Source: Actinomycetaceae bacterium zg-1166 (GTDB taxonomy: Bacteria > Actinomycetota > Actinomycetes > Actinomycetales > Actinomycetaceae). Taken from it: 64,000 nt of DNA. The position numbers and the translations under genes were made by a program. This document shows, in pieces, positions 37,741-47,714 of the stretch. Location: positions 310,001 through 374,000 of the forward strand of contig CP064953.1 of the NCBI GenBank assembly GCA_015679245.1. Reading direction: 5' to 3'. The notes beneath the pieces are model-generated. The model was not told where the DNA came from and did no database searches. It was given only the letters and a program-made list of their open reading frames with translations. Within the stretch, counting starts at the first letter, position 1, and every line of letters begins with the position of its first letter.

Positions 37741-40700
37741 TTAGATACTGCTCGCAACTGTGAGGCTAGAGGTACCGTCGTGGTGGGGGAGAACAGTGAG
37801 GCGCTCGGGGATCATCCGACGTAACTCCTCAACATGACTGATAATTCCTACAGATCTTCCTCCTTCAGCGAGTCCGATAAGCACGTGCATGACACTATCG
37901 AGAGTTACGGCATCGAGACTGCCGAAGCCTTCGTCGATCATGAGAGTATCGAGACGAATACCGCCATTCTCTGCCTGTACCACGTCTGCGAGGGCAAGCG
38001 CGAGGGAGAGAGACGTATAGAAGCTCTCACCTCCCGAGACAGAACGCGGTGAGCGCCGCGAATCGCCGCTAGATTCCCCCATATGATCGACGATGAGGAG
38101 GCCAAGGCCTGTGCGGGTTTTACGTGTCCCTTGCTCTTTATCGTCTGTGCGTTCTAGTTCGTATCGTCCTAGAGAGATGCGAGCGAGATGTTCATTTGCC
38201 CTGGCAACGATGTCCTCAAAGCGCTGTTGGAGGACATACGTAGCAAGAGGAACATGGGTGAGAGAACTTTTCCCTGCACAGGCGAGATTCGCAAGTCGAA
38301 CGATTGCTCCTGATTCCTTGTGAGATTGCTCCCATGCATGTTGAGAATCTTCAACAGTGGTTACGAGGATGCGTGCCCGATCAAGGAGAGCCTTTCTTGC
38401 CGCGTAGGCGCGGTTTGCCTCTGATTCTTCTTCCTGGGCTACGAGATACTCAGTATTGCGCAGCTCGTACTGGGGTTTTTCTGTACCTGTAAGAGTAGCG
38501 ATATCCTTGCGAGCGAGGCCTTGGGAGATGAGTTCGCCTTCGCGAAGGTACTCTTCGATCTGGGAATTGAGCTGTGTGAGAGCCTCCTCATCCAGGTGTG
38601 CTGCGCAGATCTGCTCGCGGTTTGTGAATCCTGCGGCTTCCCAGGCGCGCTTTCCTTCCTCATGCGCTTCCGTGAGCTGGGAGCGCGCATCTGCGAGAAG
38701 GCGCGTAGATGCTAGAAGCGCCTGCGTGGTGGCAATCCGCGATGTCACTTCTTCTTGGCGTTCGCTAATACTCCCATAGCCGCCCCGATGTTGGGCAAGA
38801 AGGCGATCGAGGTTATCGATGCGCTCAACGAGGGAATTGAGGCTGGTATGTCGAGCTTCTTGTGCCGCCTGAACTGCGGAGAGTTGAGAGGTGAGGCGGA
38901 CTCGTGACTCTTCAATTTCACTGCGCTTTGCGCGGGCTTCTGGAAGGGCTTGTACTGCGGTGTCGAGGCGCTCCTTCTGGGCGTTGAGGCTAACGATGTG
39001 TGCGGCAAGTTCGTCAGGATCAGGAAGTTCTCCGTGTGCGCCCAGTTCCTCACGAACTTTCCTAAGACGTTCTTCCTGTGCAGCGAGTGAGGCTTGAGCT
39101 TCTTGTACTTTTTTGGATGCTGCGGTGAGATCAGCTTCGCTGGGAGCTTCCTCAGTTACCTCGGCGAGGTGGGGGTGCTCACGAGAGCCACAGACAGGGC
39201 AAGGTTGAGAATCCACGAGTCCAATGGCAAGATTCCCGGCAGCAGCGCGCATCCAGGCGGCACTTGTCGAGGAAAATGTTTCGAGAGCAGCTGCAGCTTG
39301 CGTGCGTATCTGTGAAATTTCCTTCTCAAGTGTGGCGCGTTGTTTATTGAGTTCCTCGTGGGTGCGCAGAACGGCTTCACGTTCGCGCGCCTGGGAGAGT
39401 TCGTTGAGTGTACGTGGTAGCTCAGATGTGGCTTCTTCTCCCTCGCGGAGCTGTGATTCCACTGTGGACATCTGTTCTGGTATTCGTGCGAGAGCTTCTT
39501 TGTATTCAGCTATAAGGGAGTTGGCTTCGGCCTTTTCTTCGCGCAGTGTTTCACATTTCTGTTGGGCGCTCGTAAATTCGGTTTCGATGGAGCTGATCTG
39601 GCTCAAGCGACCTTTGAGTTCCTGGTGGTGGGAGAGAAGTGCTTCGAGTGTAGAGATATCGAGCGAGAGGGCCGCAGTGCTTTCCTCATGTTGCGAGGGG
39701 TGAAGATCTGCAATCGCGAGGGCGAGTTGTTCTTCGGCGGTGTTTTCTTCTGTTGTGGCTCTCTCAAGTGTGCGCAGTTGCGGCGTGAGGGCTGCTGCGC
39801 GTTCGTGTTTCTCGCGCTGTGTAATCAGCAAAGCCACGTCAGCTTCTCTAGCTTTGTGAGCTTCCTTGCGGGTGAGAAGATCTGTGCGCTCGGCAAGTAG
39901 GGCCTCGATGGCACGTGCCTCTTCACGGGCTTCGTGAGCATTTTGTGTTCGTACTTGTGCCTGGGTATAGGCGTGATAGAGCTGGTCTACCTGAGCTTCC
40001 TGAGCGGCGATCTGAGTGGTGAGTGCATGACGAATTTCGGTGGCATGTTCGGGAAGTTCGAGCGCACGAGCGCGATCTACAAGATCTCGTACAGGTGAAG
40101 CTGCCGAATCAACGTCATCTGTATCTTTCTCTGATGTTTTCTCTCCAAGTGCTGCGACGGCAGCCACCGCACGCACAAAACCTTCATGTGCATTGCCCTC
40201 TCGCTCGCTCATATCTCCAGCGCGGCGTTGGAGTTCCTCAGTCAGACGTTTATACGCGGTGGTGGCAAAGATCTGCTGGAGTAATGTGGTTCTTTCTTGG
40301 GAATCAAGTTTTAGGAAATGAGCAAATTTACCCTGAGGCAATACCATCGTCTGAACGAATTGCTTACACGAAAGGCCAATAAGTTCGGTGAGAGCTTTTG
40401 CGACATCGCGAGGCTTAGTTTCGAGGATGTGGCTCTCTTCCCAGGCGTGAGCTTCGAGAGCACCTTCGTGAAGTTTCCACAGTTTTGCAGTGGCGGCAGT
40501 GGGATTCTTGTTGCCTTCTTTTGTCCAGGCAGGAGTTCGACGAACCCGATAGTTTCCACCACTGACGGTAAATACAAGTTCAACGAAAGATTCTTCGCGA
40601 GGATTGGCGTGAGTGGAGCGAATACGTTGGTCTGTGGAATCTTCTCCACCTGCCACTGACCCATAGAGAGCCCAGGTCAGAGCGTCAATGAGTGTTGTTT

Positions 40701-40818
40701 TTCCCGAACCTGTGGGCCCTTCGATGAGGAAGATGCTCTGACCGAGAACAGAGAAATCCACATGCTCTTCACCCGCGAATGGGCCGATTCCTTTTAGCCA
40801 CATGTGATGGATTTTCAT
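37741..40818 (-). CDS. sbcC: Exonuclease SbcC, SMC-like ATPase subunit
   Basis: Rad50-type ATPase of the SbcCD nuclease, which processes hairpins and blocked DNA ends. 1025 residues: N-terminal Walker A GPTGSGKTT (34-42), long coiled coils interrupted by the zinc hook CPVCGSREH, then SGGESFYTSLSLALALADVV and Walker B LMIDEGFGSLD at the C-terminus. The start lies 1 base beyond the sbcD stop, so the two are coupled. Confidence 0.95.
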   Translation of the reverse strand: MKIHHMWLKGIGPFAGEEHVDFSVLGQSIFLIEGPTGSGKTTLIDALTWALYGSVAGGEDSTDQRIRSTHANPREESFVELVFTVSGGNYRVRRTPAWTKEGNKNPTAATAKLWKLHEGALEAHAWEESHILETKPRDVAKALTELIGLSCKQFVQTMVLPQGKFAHFLKLDSQERTTLLQQIFATTAYKRLTEELQRRAGDMSEREGNAHEGFVRAVAAVAALGEKTSEKDTDDVDSAASPVRDLVDRARALELPEHATEIRHALTTQIAAQEAQVDQLYHAYTQAQVRTQNAHEAREEARAIEALLAERTDLLTRKEAHKAREADVALLITQREKHERAAALTPQLRTLERATTEENTAEEQLALAIADLHPSQHEESTAALSLDISTLEALLSHHQELKGRLSQISSIETEFTSAQQKCETLREEKAEANSLIAEYKEALARIPEQMSTVESQLREGEEATSELPRTLNELSQAREREAVLRTHEELNKQRATLEKEISQIRTQAAAALETFSSTSAAWMRAAAGNLAIGLVDSQPCPVCGSREHPHLAEVTEEAPSEADLTAASKKVQEAQASLAAQEERLRKVREELGAHGELPDPDELAAHIVSLNAQKERLDTAVQALPEARAKRSEIEESRVRLTSQLSAVQAAQEARHTSLNSLVERIDNLDRLLAQHRGGYGSISERQEEVTSRIATTQALLASTRLLADARSQLTEAHEEGKRAWEAAGFTNREQICAAHLDEEALTQLNSQIEEYLREGELISQGLARKDIATLTGTEKPQYELRNTEYLVAQEEESEANRAYAARKALLDRARILVTTVEDSQHAWEQSHKESGAIVRLANLACAGKSSLTHVPLATYVLQQRFEDIVARANEHLARISLGRYELERTDDKEQGTRKTRTGLGLLIVDHMGESSGDSRRSPRSVSGGESFYTSLSLALALADVVQAENGGIRLDTLMIDEGFGSLDAVTLDSVMHVLIGLAEGGRSVGIISHVEELRRMIPERLTVLPHHDGTSSLTVASSI

Positions 40819-40819
40819 G

Positions 40820-42004
40820 TCAGTTCTCCTCCTTATTCACGCTTTCCCAGGCGCGACGAAGTTCGGATTCTTCCTCGGCGCTAAGAGGACGCCCACCAGC
40901 TTCTTCCATGAAACGAACGAGTGTTTTCATGGCCGAGACTCCTGTATGCACAACATGACCTGGAGCGCTATGTGTGGCTGTGGTTTCCCGGCGGTGCTGA
41001 ATTTCTAGCACGTAGGGGAAAACATGGCGAAGGCGTGCCGTGAGGTCAGGCGGGCGTGATTCGTCGGTAATGAGGCAGCGGAGGAAGCAGTCGCGGGCTT
41101 CAGTATGTGTGAGAATTTCTTCAAGTTTGCCCTCAAGCGTGCGTATAGGACGCCAGCTTGGAGTTGGAATAAGTTCAGTTTCTACGTTGCCTCCAGTGAT
41201 ATGGAGAAGAACGGAAGATTTTGGGCGAGTTTCGGAGAAGGAAAACGCAATGGGAGAGCCGGAGTAACGGATGAGAGGATCCCCTTCGATTCCGACTCTC
41301 TGTGGAGAATGCAAATGCCCCAGAGCCACATAATCGAGTGGTCCGGACTCGGTGCTCCCTAAACGAAAGAGAGCCGAAGGGGCGCTATCTACTCCGCCGA
41401 TGTGGAGATCACGTTCAGAATCAGAAGGCTCGCCACCTGTGATGAAGGCATGTGCCATGCAGATTCGTGCAACAGCTTGCCCACGGTGGGTTCCGGAGAA
41501 GATATTATCCTTCACCCGCTCAAGCGCCGCAGCGAGCACAGCTTCGTGGCTGCGTTCGAGGTATTTCTCGCTTTCCTCGAAAGCCAGGCGGCGCCTTTCG
41601 ACGTCGGGATCGAGGTAAGGGATGGGATAGACGAGGGCTTTGAGCTTTCCTTCTTGACGTAGCTCCACAGGTTCACCACAGCGGCGCGAATCTGTACGGA
41701 TGTGGATATTCTCCCGCATGAGGCTCGCACCAAAGCCTAATCGCCCTGGTGAATCATGGTTGCCAGAGGTGAGAATGACGGTGGTGAGAGAGGCAAGTTC
41801 TTCGAGAGTTCGATGGAAGAGTTCCACTGTGGATACTGAAGGTACCCCGCGATCGTAGACATCACCACAGATGAGGAGAGCATCAATGCTACGTTCACGC
41901 ACGAGATCGATCACATGGGCGCACCACTGCTCGAAAGCTGGGGTAAGATCCGCCGAATGGAGAGTGCGGCCAAGGTGCCAATCAGAGGTGTGGAGAATCT
42001 TCAT
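40820..42004 (-). CDS. sbcD: Exonuclease SbcD, Mre11-like nuclease subunit
   Basis: Metal-dependent nuclease partner of SbcC. Calcineurin-type phosphoesterase motifs are intact: HTSDWHLGR (residues 5-13), GDVYDRG, SGNHDSPGR, ALGHLHSPQ. 394 residues, normal length. It is the first gene of sbcDC. Confidence 0.95.
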   Translation of the reverse strand: MKILHTSDWHLGRTLHSADLTPAFEQWCAHVIDLVRERSIDALLICGDVYDRGVPSVSTVELFHRTLEELASLTTVILTSGNHDSPGRLGFGASLMRENIHIRTDSRRCGEPVELRQEGKLKALVYPIPYLDPDVERRRLAFEESEKYLERSHEAVLAAALERVKDNIFSGTHRGQAVARICMAHAFITGGEPSDSERDLHIGGVDSAPSALFRLGSTESGPLDYVALGHLHSPQRVGIEGDPLIRYSGSPIAFSFSETRPKSSVLLHITGGNVETELIPTPSWRPIRTLEGKLEEILTHTEARDCFLRCLITDESRPPDLTARLRHVFPYVLEIQHRRETTATHSAPGHVVHTGVSAMKTLVRFMEEAGGRPLSAEEESELRRAWESVNKEEN

Positions 42005-42346
42005 AGGTCAAGCCTAACGAGCGCTTCGGACAGAATATGTGCAGGGTTCACGTCACGTGCGTATTCCTTTGGATGCGAGGAAGCAGCCTTTGAAAGCCTC
42101 CACGTTCTTCCGCATGTCTCCTGCGCAACTGGTGACTATTTTCGTCAGGCACGCGCAACATATCGTCATGGCACACCAATCGTCAGGGTGCACCATATCG
42201 TGATAGCCAACCGTTCGCGAAACCCGAGAACTACCGTCTCAGACAGGCACATACCCGCTCTAGCGTGTATAAAAACGAGTTACTGTTTTTGCGATCGCAT
42301 AAGCGTACCATCCGTTCTGGCGCACAGCGCACATTAGGCTGGAGCT
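42005..42346. other. Divergent region between sbcD and the zincin-like gene
   Basis: 342 bp with no gene or strong structure. The palindrome GCGATCGC (42290-42297) is present. TAGGCT (42335-42340) 6 bases before the downstream ATG may be a -10 element. Confidence 0.45.
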
Positions 42347-42691
42347 ATGCAGATGAGCGAAGAAGAATTCGACGATCTCGTAGCCAATGAACTTGATAAT
42401 CTCCCCGATCACGTGCTTGAGGGTGTGGATAACCTCGTCTTTATGGTCGAAGATCGTCCTGAGGATGGCAGCGACACACTAGGGGTATATGAAGGATTCT
42501 CCGTGGTGGATCGCTCAATGTACGGCTATGGTGAGATGCCGGATCGTATCGTCCTCTATCGTGAGAATCTTTTGAAAATGTGCGAGAGTCGCGAACATCT
42601 TGCTGAGGAAGTTCACATCACTCTTGTTCACGAACTTGCCCACTACTTTGGGATCGACGAGAAGCGCCTCCACGAATTAGGCTGGGGCTAA
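42347..42691 (+). CDS. Small zincin-like metallopeptidase family protein
   Basis: 114 residues. Contains HELAHYFGIDEKRLHELGWG, the zinc-binding HExxH with a downstream Glu, in the pattern of the Zincin_1 (PF06262) minigluzincin-like family. No signal peptide, so it is cytoplasmic; substrate unknown. The preceding acidic N-terminal half (EEEFDDLVANELDNLP) is typical. The alternative start at Met3 is possible. GGAG and a TAGGCT element overlap just upstream. Confidence 0.88.
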   Translation: MQMSEEEFDDLVANELDNLPDHVLEGVDNLVFMVEDRPEDGSDTLGVYEGFSVVDRSMYGYGEMPDRIVLYRENLLKMCESREHLAEEVHITLVHELAHYFGIDEKRLHELGWG

Positions 42692-42985
42692 AATTCCTCA
42701 CGTGCCTCACCGTGGATCGTGCGCACACATCACACGCACACACTTTGTGCAAGCAAAGTGGAAAAGTGAAGGAATCCATACGTTCACCCCTGCCGCGAAC
42801 CGCACGTGTGCCACACACACGGGAGGGCAACCTGAACCTGAGCATCTGTACTAACACGGAAGATCCGGGTAATCTCTTTCTGAACTTTCGGCTTATTGGC
42901 CAAAATGTGTTGCTGAGGTTAGTAGGTTTCGTGCCAGGTTCCGTTGTGGGTGTGCGTAGGCCGCAGTGTTGAGCGCGTAAATCCC

Positions 42986-43477
42986 TTATGCTTCTGAGTT
43001 TGTTGCACCTGTGACAGGGGGGAGTTCCGACCAGGGGAAAGAGATCCACTGATCCGTCTTTTTCCACACATAGTCGCACTTGAGCACTGTGCGTGGTTTC
43101 TCATAAAGTACGGCCACTTTGATCTGGTCGGTGTATTGGGAGCAGATTCCGTGCACAAACTCTAAGGTTCGACCTGAATCAGCAACATCGTCGACGATGA
43201 GGATACGCTTGCCCGTCATGCCGTGATTATCCGGTACGGGGTCAACGAGGCGAGGATCGAGAAGAGTGGTGCCAATTCCCGTGTAAAACTCGACGTTGAG
43301 AACGAGCAAGCTCTTAAGATCGAGAGCATACCCCATCGCACCTGCAGGGATGAGTCCGCCGCGAGCAACACAGACGATAATTTCGGGCTCAAACCCAGAA
43401 TCCCACACGGCAGAGGCCAGTTCGCGCGAGGCGATTCCAAAATCGTTCCAGGTGAGGACTTCCCGCTCTTGAGTCAT
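42986..43477 (-). CDS. Phosphoribosyltransferase (hypoxanthine/xanthine type)
   Basis: 163 residues from ATG 43477, chosen because MTQEREVLTWNDFGIASRELA is the family start; 43 upstream in-frame codons are not conserved. VCVARGGLIPAGAMGYALD is the pyrophosphate loop and RILIVDDVADSGRT the PRPP-binding motif. It likely salvages a purine base to its nucleotide. No clear Shine-Dalgarno; a CAGAAT element 6 bases upstream suggests a leaderless start. Confidence 0.86.
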   Translation of the reverse strand: MTQEREVLTWNDFGIASRELASAVWDSGFEPEIIVCVARGGLIPAGAMGYALDLKSLLVLNVEFYTGIGTTLLDPRLVDPVPDNHGMTGKRILIVDDVADSGRTLEFVHGICSQYTDQIKVAVLYEKPRTVLKCDYVWKKTDQWISFPWSELPPVTGATNSEA

Positions 43478-43876
43478 AGGGATATTCTGGCATCTTCGCG
43501 CCATTCTCACCACGCGAGTGGTAAATCTGGTCATATTCGTGTGTGTGAGCATAATCTCCACGTGTGCCTTCATCCTCGAAATTCCTACGAGAATTCTCTC
43601 AGCCACCCGTTGAACAGAAACTCAGTCACCCGTTGAACAAGAAAGGTAATTCCGCTGGCACGTTCACTTTTTCTATGGGCGCGTTCGTTCTTTCTCCGGC
43701 CATGTTCGCTTTTCCACAGCCATATGTATCTTGTGTCTACTCGGATTTGTGGGTATGCGGATGCTGGCGAGGCATCGTCGCCGGTGGGGTCATCGTCGGA
43801 GAGGCAGAGTGGAGAGAAACCCTGTGTGCACCCGAAATTGTGTTTTTATCAGCAGAACTGGACGGTTTGAGCCTTC
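43478..43876. other. Gene-free region with short tandem repeats
   Basis: 399 bp. Contains a 23-bp tandem duplication (43598-43643) and three decaying copies of a YGTTCRYTYTTTC-like motif near 43661, 43682 and 43703. No protein-like frame. Confidence 0.5.
43598..43643. repeat. Tandem direct repeat, period 23
   Basis: CTCAGCCACCCGTTGAACA (43598-43616) and CTCAGTCACCCGTTGAACA (43621-43639), one mismatch. Confidence 0.85.
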
Positions 43877-44698
43877 CTATACAAGGCCAAGAGCCGCGAG
43901 AGCCGTTTCATGGAGGAAGCCATTGGACGCAAGGGCATCACTCCCCCACGGTCCTTCGCTTCCCGAGAGAGAGGTGAATTGGCCACCTGCCTCGGTGACA
44001 ATAGGAGCCAAGGCAGCCATGTCGTAAAGGTTGAGTTCAGGCTCCATTGCCAGATCGACGATGCCTTCAGCCACCATCATGTAGCTCCAGAAGTCTCCAT
44101 AGCCGCGCGTACGCCAGCAAGAATCGGTGAGGGCGAGGAACTTCTCCCGCAAGCCGCGGTCGCGCCAGCCTGTGAGTGAGGAATAAGCGAGGGAGGCATC
44201 TGCGATCTCATTTACTCCAGAGACGTAGATACGCCGTGCCGCTTCTCCCTTCCAACTAACAAAAGCACCATGGCTGAGCCCGGCATACCAGCGACGCGAG
44301 AGCGCAGGGGCAGAAACCACGCCAAGTACAATTTTTCCTTTGTCTTCTAGCGCGAGGAGTGTTGCCCACACAGGCACCTTGCGCACGAAGTTCTTTGTTC
44401 CGTCAATCGGATCGACGATCCAACGCCGCCCTGAATGGCAGAGTTGCCCTCCTTCCTCCTCTCCGTAGACGAGATCGTGGGGACGTTGTGTGGCTATCAT
44501 CGTGCGCACGAGGGACTCGGCAGCTTTATCCGCATCAGAGACCGGAGTGAGATCTGGTTTCGTCTCCACCTGAAGATCTGCTGCTCCAAAGCGCGTAAGG
44601 GTGAGGCGATCGACATGTTCCACAATCTCAAGGGCGAGCCGAAGATCCTCGCAGATCTGGCAGTTTTCTGCATGAGGATGAGGGAAATTCTCAGTCAC
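43877..44698 (-). CDS. hisN: Histidinol-phosphatase / inositol monophosphatase family (HisN)
   Basis: Most likely removes phosphate from histidinol phosphate. Metal-dependent phosphatase motifs GEEEGG, WIVDPIDGTKNF and NLYDMAALAPIVTEAGG are intact, and the N-terminal LQVETKPDLTPVSDADKAAE is typical of actinobacterial HisN. About 273 residues from GTG 44698 (GAAAGAAGAGAG just upstream); ATG 44716 and TTG 44734 are in frame. It follows rsgA and aroA, a known actinobacterial order. Confidence 0.88.
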   Translation of the reverse strand: MTENFPHPHAENCQICEDLRLALEIVEHVDRLTLTRFGAADLQVETKPDLTPVSDADKAAESLVRTMIATQRPHDLVYGEEEGGQLCHSGRRWIVDPIDGTKNFVRKVPVWATLLALEDKGKIVLGVVSAPALSRRWYAGLSHGAFVSWKGEAARRIYVSGVNEIADASLAYSSLTGWRDRGLREKFLALTDSCWRTRGYGDFWSYMMVAEGIVDLAMEPELNLYDMAALAPIVTEAGGQFTSLSGSEGPWGSDALASNGFLHETALAALGLV

Positions 44699-44743
44699 GG
44701 CTCTCTTCTTTCTCATATGAGTTATTGTGCTCAAAGTTCGTGC

Positions 44744-45784
44744 TCACTTTGTTTCCACAAGACGACGAAAGGAAGCTACTCTCGCACGTAGGCGAGGATC
44801 GTTCACCTCGCTGAGTTCACATTCGAGGGTTCCCTCCTGGTGGTCGCAGCCTCGTGGGCACTGCTCTCCGATCTCGTGAAGGTCGGGGAATGCTTCAAGA
44901 ATCGTTTCTGCGCTCACGTGAGAGAGTCCAAAGGAACGCACTCCGGGGGTATCAATGAGTGTTCCTCCTCCGGGAAGCTCAAAGGCGATTGCGGAGGTGG
45001 AGGTGTGCCGTCCCTTGCCGGTGACATCGTTGACATGGCCGGTGGTGCGCCTGGCTCCGGGAACTAGGGCATTAATGAGAGTCGATTTACCCACCCCAGA
45101 ATGCCCGACGAGAACGGTATCTTTCCCTCTGAGTTCATGAGCGAGAGCTTTAAGGCCACACTCCTGGCTGCTGTCGTTATCGGTAGAGCTCTCTTCATCA
45201 AGGCAGGTTTCCTTGCCAGCGGGATCGTCGGCTTCGTTGAGAGAAGTGAGGAAGTAGGGAAGGCCGAGTGGTGTGTAGTAGTCAAGGAGGGCATACGGGT
45301 GTGCAAGATCCCTCTTCGTAAGCACAAGATAGGGTGACATACCCGCGTTGTAGGCTGCTACGAGGCAGCGGTCGATCATTCCTATGCGTGGCTCAGGCTG
45401 GGCAAGAGCCACAACAATCGCCATTGCCTGCGCATTGGCGACGATCACGCGCTCGCGCCCGTCACCTTCTTCTGTTGAACGCCTCAATTCGGTGGTACGC
45501 TGCTCAACCCCGACGATTCGAGCTAAAGTATCTTTGCGTCCAGAGAGATCACCCGTCACTCGTACCCAATCTCCCACAACAACAGCGCGCCGTCCAAGCT
45601 CCCGAGCTTTCACAGTGGTGAGGCGAGTTTTTCCGATGAGCACATGGTAGCGTCCTCGATCTACACCGAATACGCGGCCAAGAACAGCGTCCCTATGAGT
45701 AGGACGGATCTTCGTGCGCGGACGTGAGGCTCGTCCAGGGCGCACTCGCACACGGGGATCGTCGGTACCAATATCTCGCCTCAT
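44744..45784 (-). CDS. rsgA: Ribosome small subunit-dependent GTPase A
   Basis: Late 30S assembly factor. 346 residues: an N-terminal OB fold, a circularly permuted GTPase (LTKRDLA as G4, GHSGVGKSTL as G1, DTPGVRSFG as G3) and a C-terminal zinc site CPRGCDHQEGTLEC. The Arg-rich RVRPGRASRPRTKIRPTH start is typical of actinobacteria. ATG overlaps the aroA stop by 4 bases. Confidence 0.95.
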   Translation of the reverse strand: MRRDIGTDDPRVRVRPGRASRPRTKIRPTHRDAVLGRVFGVDRGRYHVLIGKTRLTTVKARELGRRAVVVGDWVRVTGDLSGRKDTLARIVGVEQRTTELRRSTEEGDGRERVIVANAQAMAIVVALAQPEPRIGMIDRCLVAAYNAGMSPYLVLTKRDLAHPYALLDYYTPLGLPYFLTSLNEADDPAGKETCLDEESSTDNDSSQECGLKALAHELRGKDTVLVGHSGVGKSTLINALVPGARRTTGHVNDVTGKGRHTSTSAIAFELPGGGTLIDTPGVRSFGLSHVSAETILEAFPDLHEIGEQCPRGCDHQEGTLECELSEVNDPRLRARVASFRRLVETK

Positions 45785-47265
45785 TGACCTTCCTCATTCG
45801 TGTATTCGCCTGCCTTGGGTTCTTCCTGAGAAGTTATATCCGTATTCGGTTTGGTGGAAGATCCTGCGAGCATCTTCTCCCACATCTGGGCGAAACCGGG
45901 AAGAGTCTTTGCCGTGGTGGCAATGTTTTCCACCTCGATTCCTCCAACGCCAAGGCCGAGGATTGCGGCGAAGGTTGCCATACGGTGGTCGGCGTAGGTG
46001 TGGAGCTTCGCACTGTGCATGGGGTGGGGAGTAATGAGGAGATCGTCGCCCTCCACACGTGCGCTCACTCCTACACGCGCGAGTTGCTCACTCAAAGCCG
46101 TGAGACGATCAGTCTCATGCCCACGAAGCTGACCGATATTTCGCAAAGCACTAGGCCCATGCGCGAAGGCTGCTACGGCAGCAACGGTAGGTACAAGTTC
46201 GCCCACGTCGTGCATATCAATATCGATCGGTGTGATCTCTGGCCGTTCCCGGCTCTCTTCGGCGTGAGTGTTTTCCTTAGCCACACGTCCACGAGTAGGA
46301 GGTGGGCCGCTGAGAGTAAGAACATCACCAGTAAACTGCACACACCCTCCCATGCGGGTGAAGATCGGGATGAATTCGCGCCCGGCCTGGGTAGTGAGGT
46401 GCGGCCAGTGCGGGATTGAGACACACCCACCACTCACCATTGCGGCAGCGAGGAAGGGTCCAGCATTAGAGAGGTCTGGCTCTACCAGCACATCCTTCGC
46501 TTCAATTTTTCCGTGGGTGAGGATCCATCGCTGGGCTGGATTTGTGGGAGTTGCAGGCAAGCCCCCTTTCCCGAGTACCTGCACTGAGACTCCGGCACGG
46601 CGCAGCACATCTACCGTCATGTCGATATGGGGGAGCGAGGGCAGCCTATCCCCTGTGTGTGTGAGGTCAAGACCGCGTTCCATTCGCGCTCCCACAAGAA
46701 GCAAAGCGGAGACGAATTGCGAGGAACGCGAGGCATCTATAGAAAGTGAGCCTCCAGTGAGACGCCCATACCCATGTACGGTGAAGGGAAGGCAAGGTTC
46801 CCCCTCACGATTGCGGGCATATTCTACCTTGATCCCCAGATCGAGGAGAGCTTGGATCATCGGTCCCATAGGGCGCGAGCGCGCAGCTTCGTCGCCATCG
46901 AAGGAGATAGAGCCTGAAGCTAACCCAGCCAGGGGAGGAAGGAAGCGCATGACGGTACCAGCAAGACCCACATCCACGTGTGCGCTGTGAAGGGGGGCGG
47001 GGAAAATGTGGAGGTTTCCGGAGATTTCCTCGATGCGGGTTCCCATTGCGCGCAAGGCCTGCACCATTAAAAGGGTGTCACGCGAGTAGAGAGGGTTTCG
47101 TAGCGTGGAAGGAGAATCGCTGAGAGCACCGAGTATAAGATAGCGATTTGTCAACGACTTCGATCCAGGCACCTCTACCGTGGCTGTGATGGGGCCGGAG
47201 GCTGTGGGTGCTGGCCAGAATTCACGTGTATGCGCTGGCGATGTGGCGGTGGGAGTACGATCCAT
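45781..47265 (-). CDS. aroA: 3-phosphoshikimate 1-carboxyvinyltransferase (EPSP synthase)
   Basis: Sixth step of the shikimate pathway. PGSKSLTNRYLILGAL, VDVGLAGTVMRFLPPLAGLA, DASRSSQFVSALLL and DHRMATFAAILGLG are the substrate-binding signatures. 494 residues from ATG 47265; a frame to ATG 47295 overlaps the upstream gene by 19 bases and adds nothing conserved. An insert around the TRGRVAKENTHAEE segment makes it longer than E. coli AroA. Confidence 0.94.
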   Translation of the reverse strand: MDRTPTATSPAHTREFWPAPTASGPITATVEVPGSKSLTNRYLILGALSDSPSTLRNPLYSRDTLLMVQALRAMGTRIEEISGNLHIFPAPLHSAHVDVGLAGTVMRFLPPLAGLASGSISFDGDEAARSRPMGPMIQALLDLGIKVEYARNREGEPCLPFTVHGYGRLTGGSLSIDASRSSQFVSALLLVGARMERGLDLTHTGDRLPSLPHIDMTVDVLRRAGVSVQVLGKGGLPATPTNPAQRWILTHGKIEAKDVLVEPDLSNAGPFLAAAMVSGGCVSIPHWPHLTTQAGREFIPIFTRMGGCVQFTGDVLTLSGPPPTRGRVAKENTHAEESRERPEITPIDIDMHDVGELVPTVAAVAAFAHGPSALRNIGQLRGHETDRLTALSEQLARVGVSARVEGDDLLITPHPMHSAKLHTYADHRMATFAAILGLGVGGIEVENIATTAKTLPGFAQMWEKMLAGSSTKPNTDITSQEEPKAGEYTNEEGQ

Positions 47266-47276
47266 ATCAATAAACT

Positions 47277-47714
47277 TCACTGTGCATGTGAGCATGAAGA
47301 GGGATGAGAAGGCACAGCTTCACATGGTCGAAATGTGAGGGTGAGTGCAAGAAGAACCCCTGCCTGAAGTGCGAGATGGCAACAATCGGCTTTGCGTTCG
47401 TCTCCTTTATGAAGCCAGAGCGGTGCATTAGCGAAGCTCACGGGAATATGCATAGCCACCAGGGCAGCGAAGGTGAATCGTGTCAAGGATTGTGAAGGTG
47501 TGAAGGTGAGAGTGGCCGCACTAAGAAGGTAGGCACAGCCGAGGCTCTTGCTCGAAAGATCAAGGAGAGAATCGGGAACTTCACGATGTGCTAGCGAAAT
47601 GAGGTTTTTTCCACGCTCACGGTGACGCTCAGGATGAGCGAGAGCATCGCTCCCTCGCGCGAAGAAAGGGAGTAAGAGAAGGGCGCGGGCGAGAGCGCGC
47701 ACAGAGAAGGTCAT
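47277..47714 (-). CDS. DoxX-family membrane protein
   Basis: 145 residues from ATG 47714, with AAGGA upstream. ALARALLLLPFFARGSDALAHPERHRE matches the start of actinobacterial DoxX proteins (first helix followed by the conserved HPE/R loop), and three more hydrophobic helices follow. DoxX proteins are often linked to redox or thiol stress, but this one's role is unknown. It lies directly upstream of aroA and may be in the same transcript. Confidence 0.72.
   Translation of the reverse strand: MTFSVRALARALLLLPFFARGSDALAHPERHRERGKNLISLAHREVPDSLLDLSSKSLGCAYLLSAATLTFTPSQSLTRFTFAALVAMHIPVSFANAPLWLHKGDERKADCCHLALQAGVLLALTLTFRPCEAVPSHPSSCSHAQ

Noticed and set aside
43564-43977. 137-codon plus-strand frame across the 43.6-43.9 kb gap
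   Set aside because: Starts in the tandem repeat and runs antisense into hisN; no motif.
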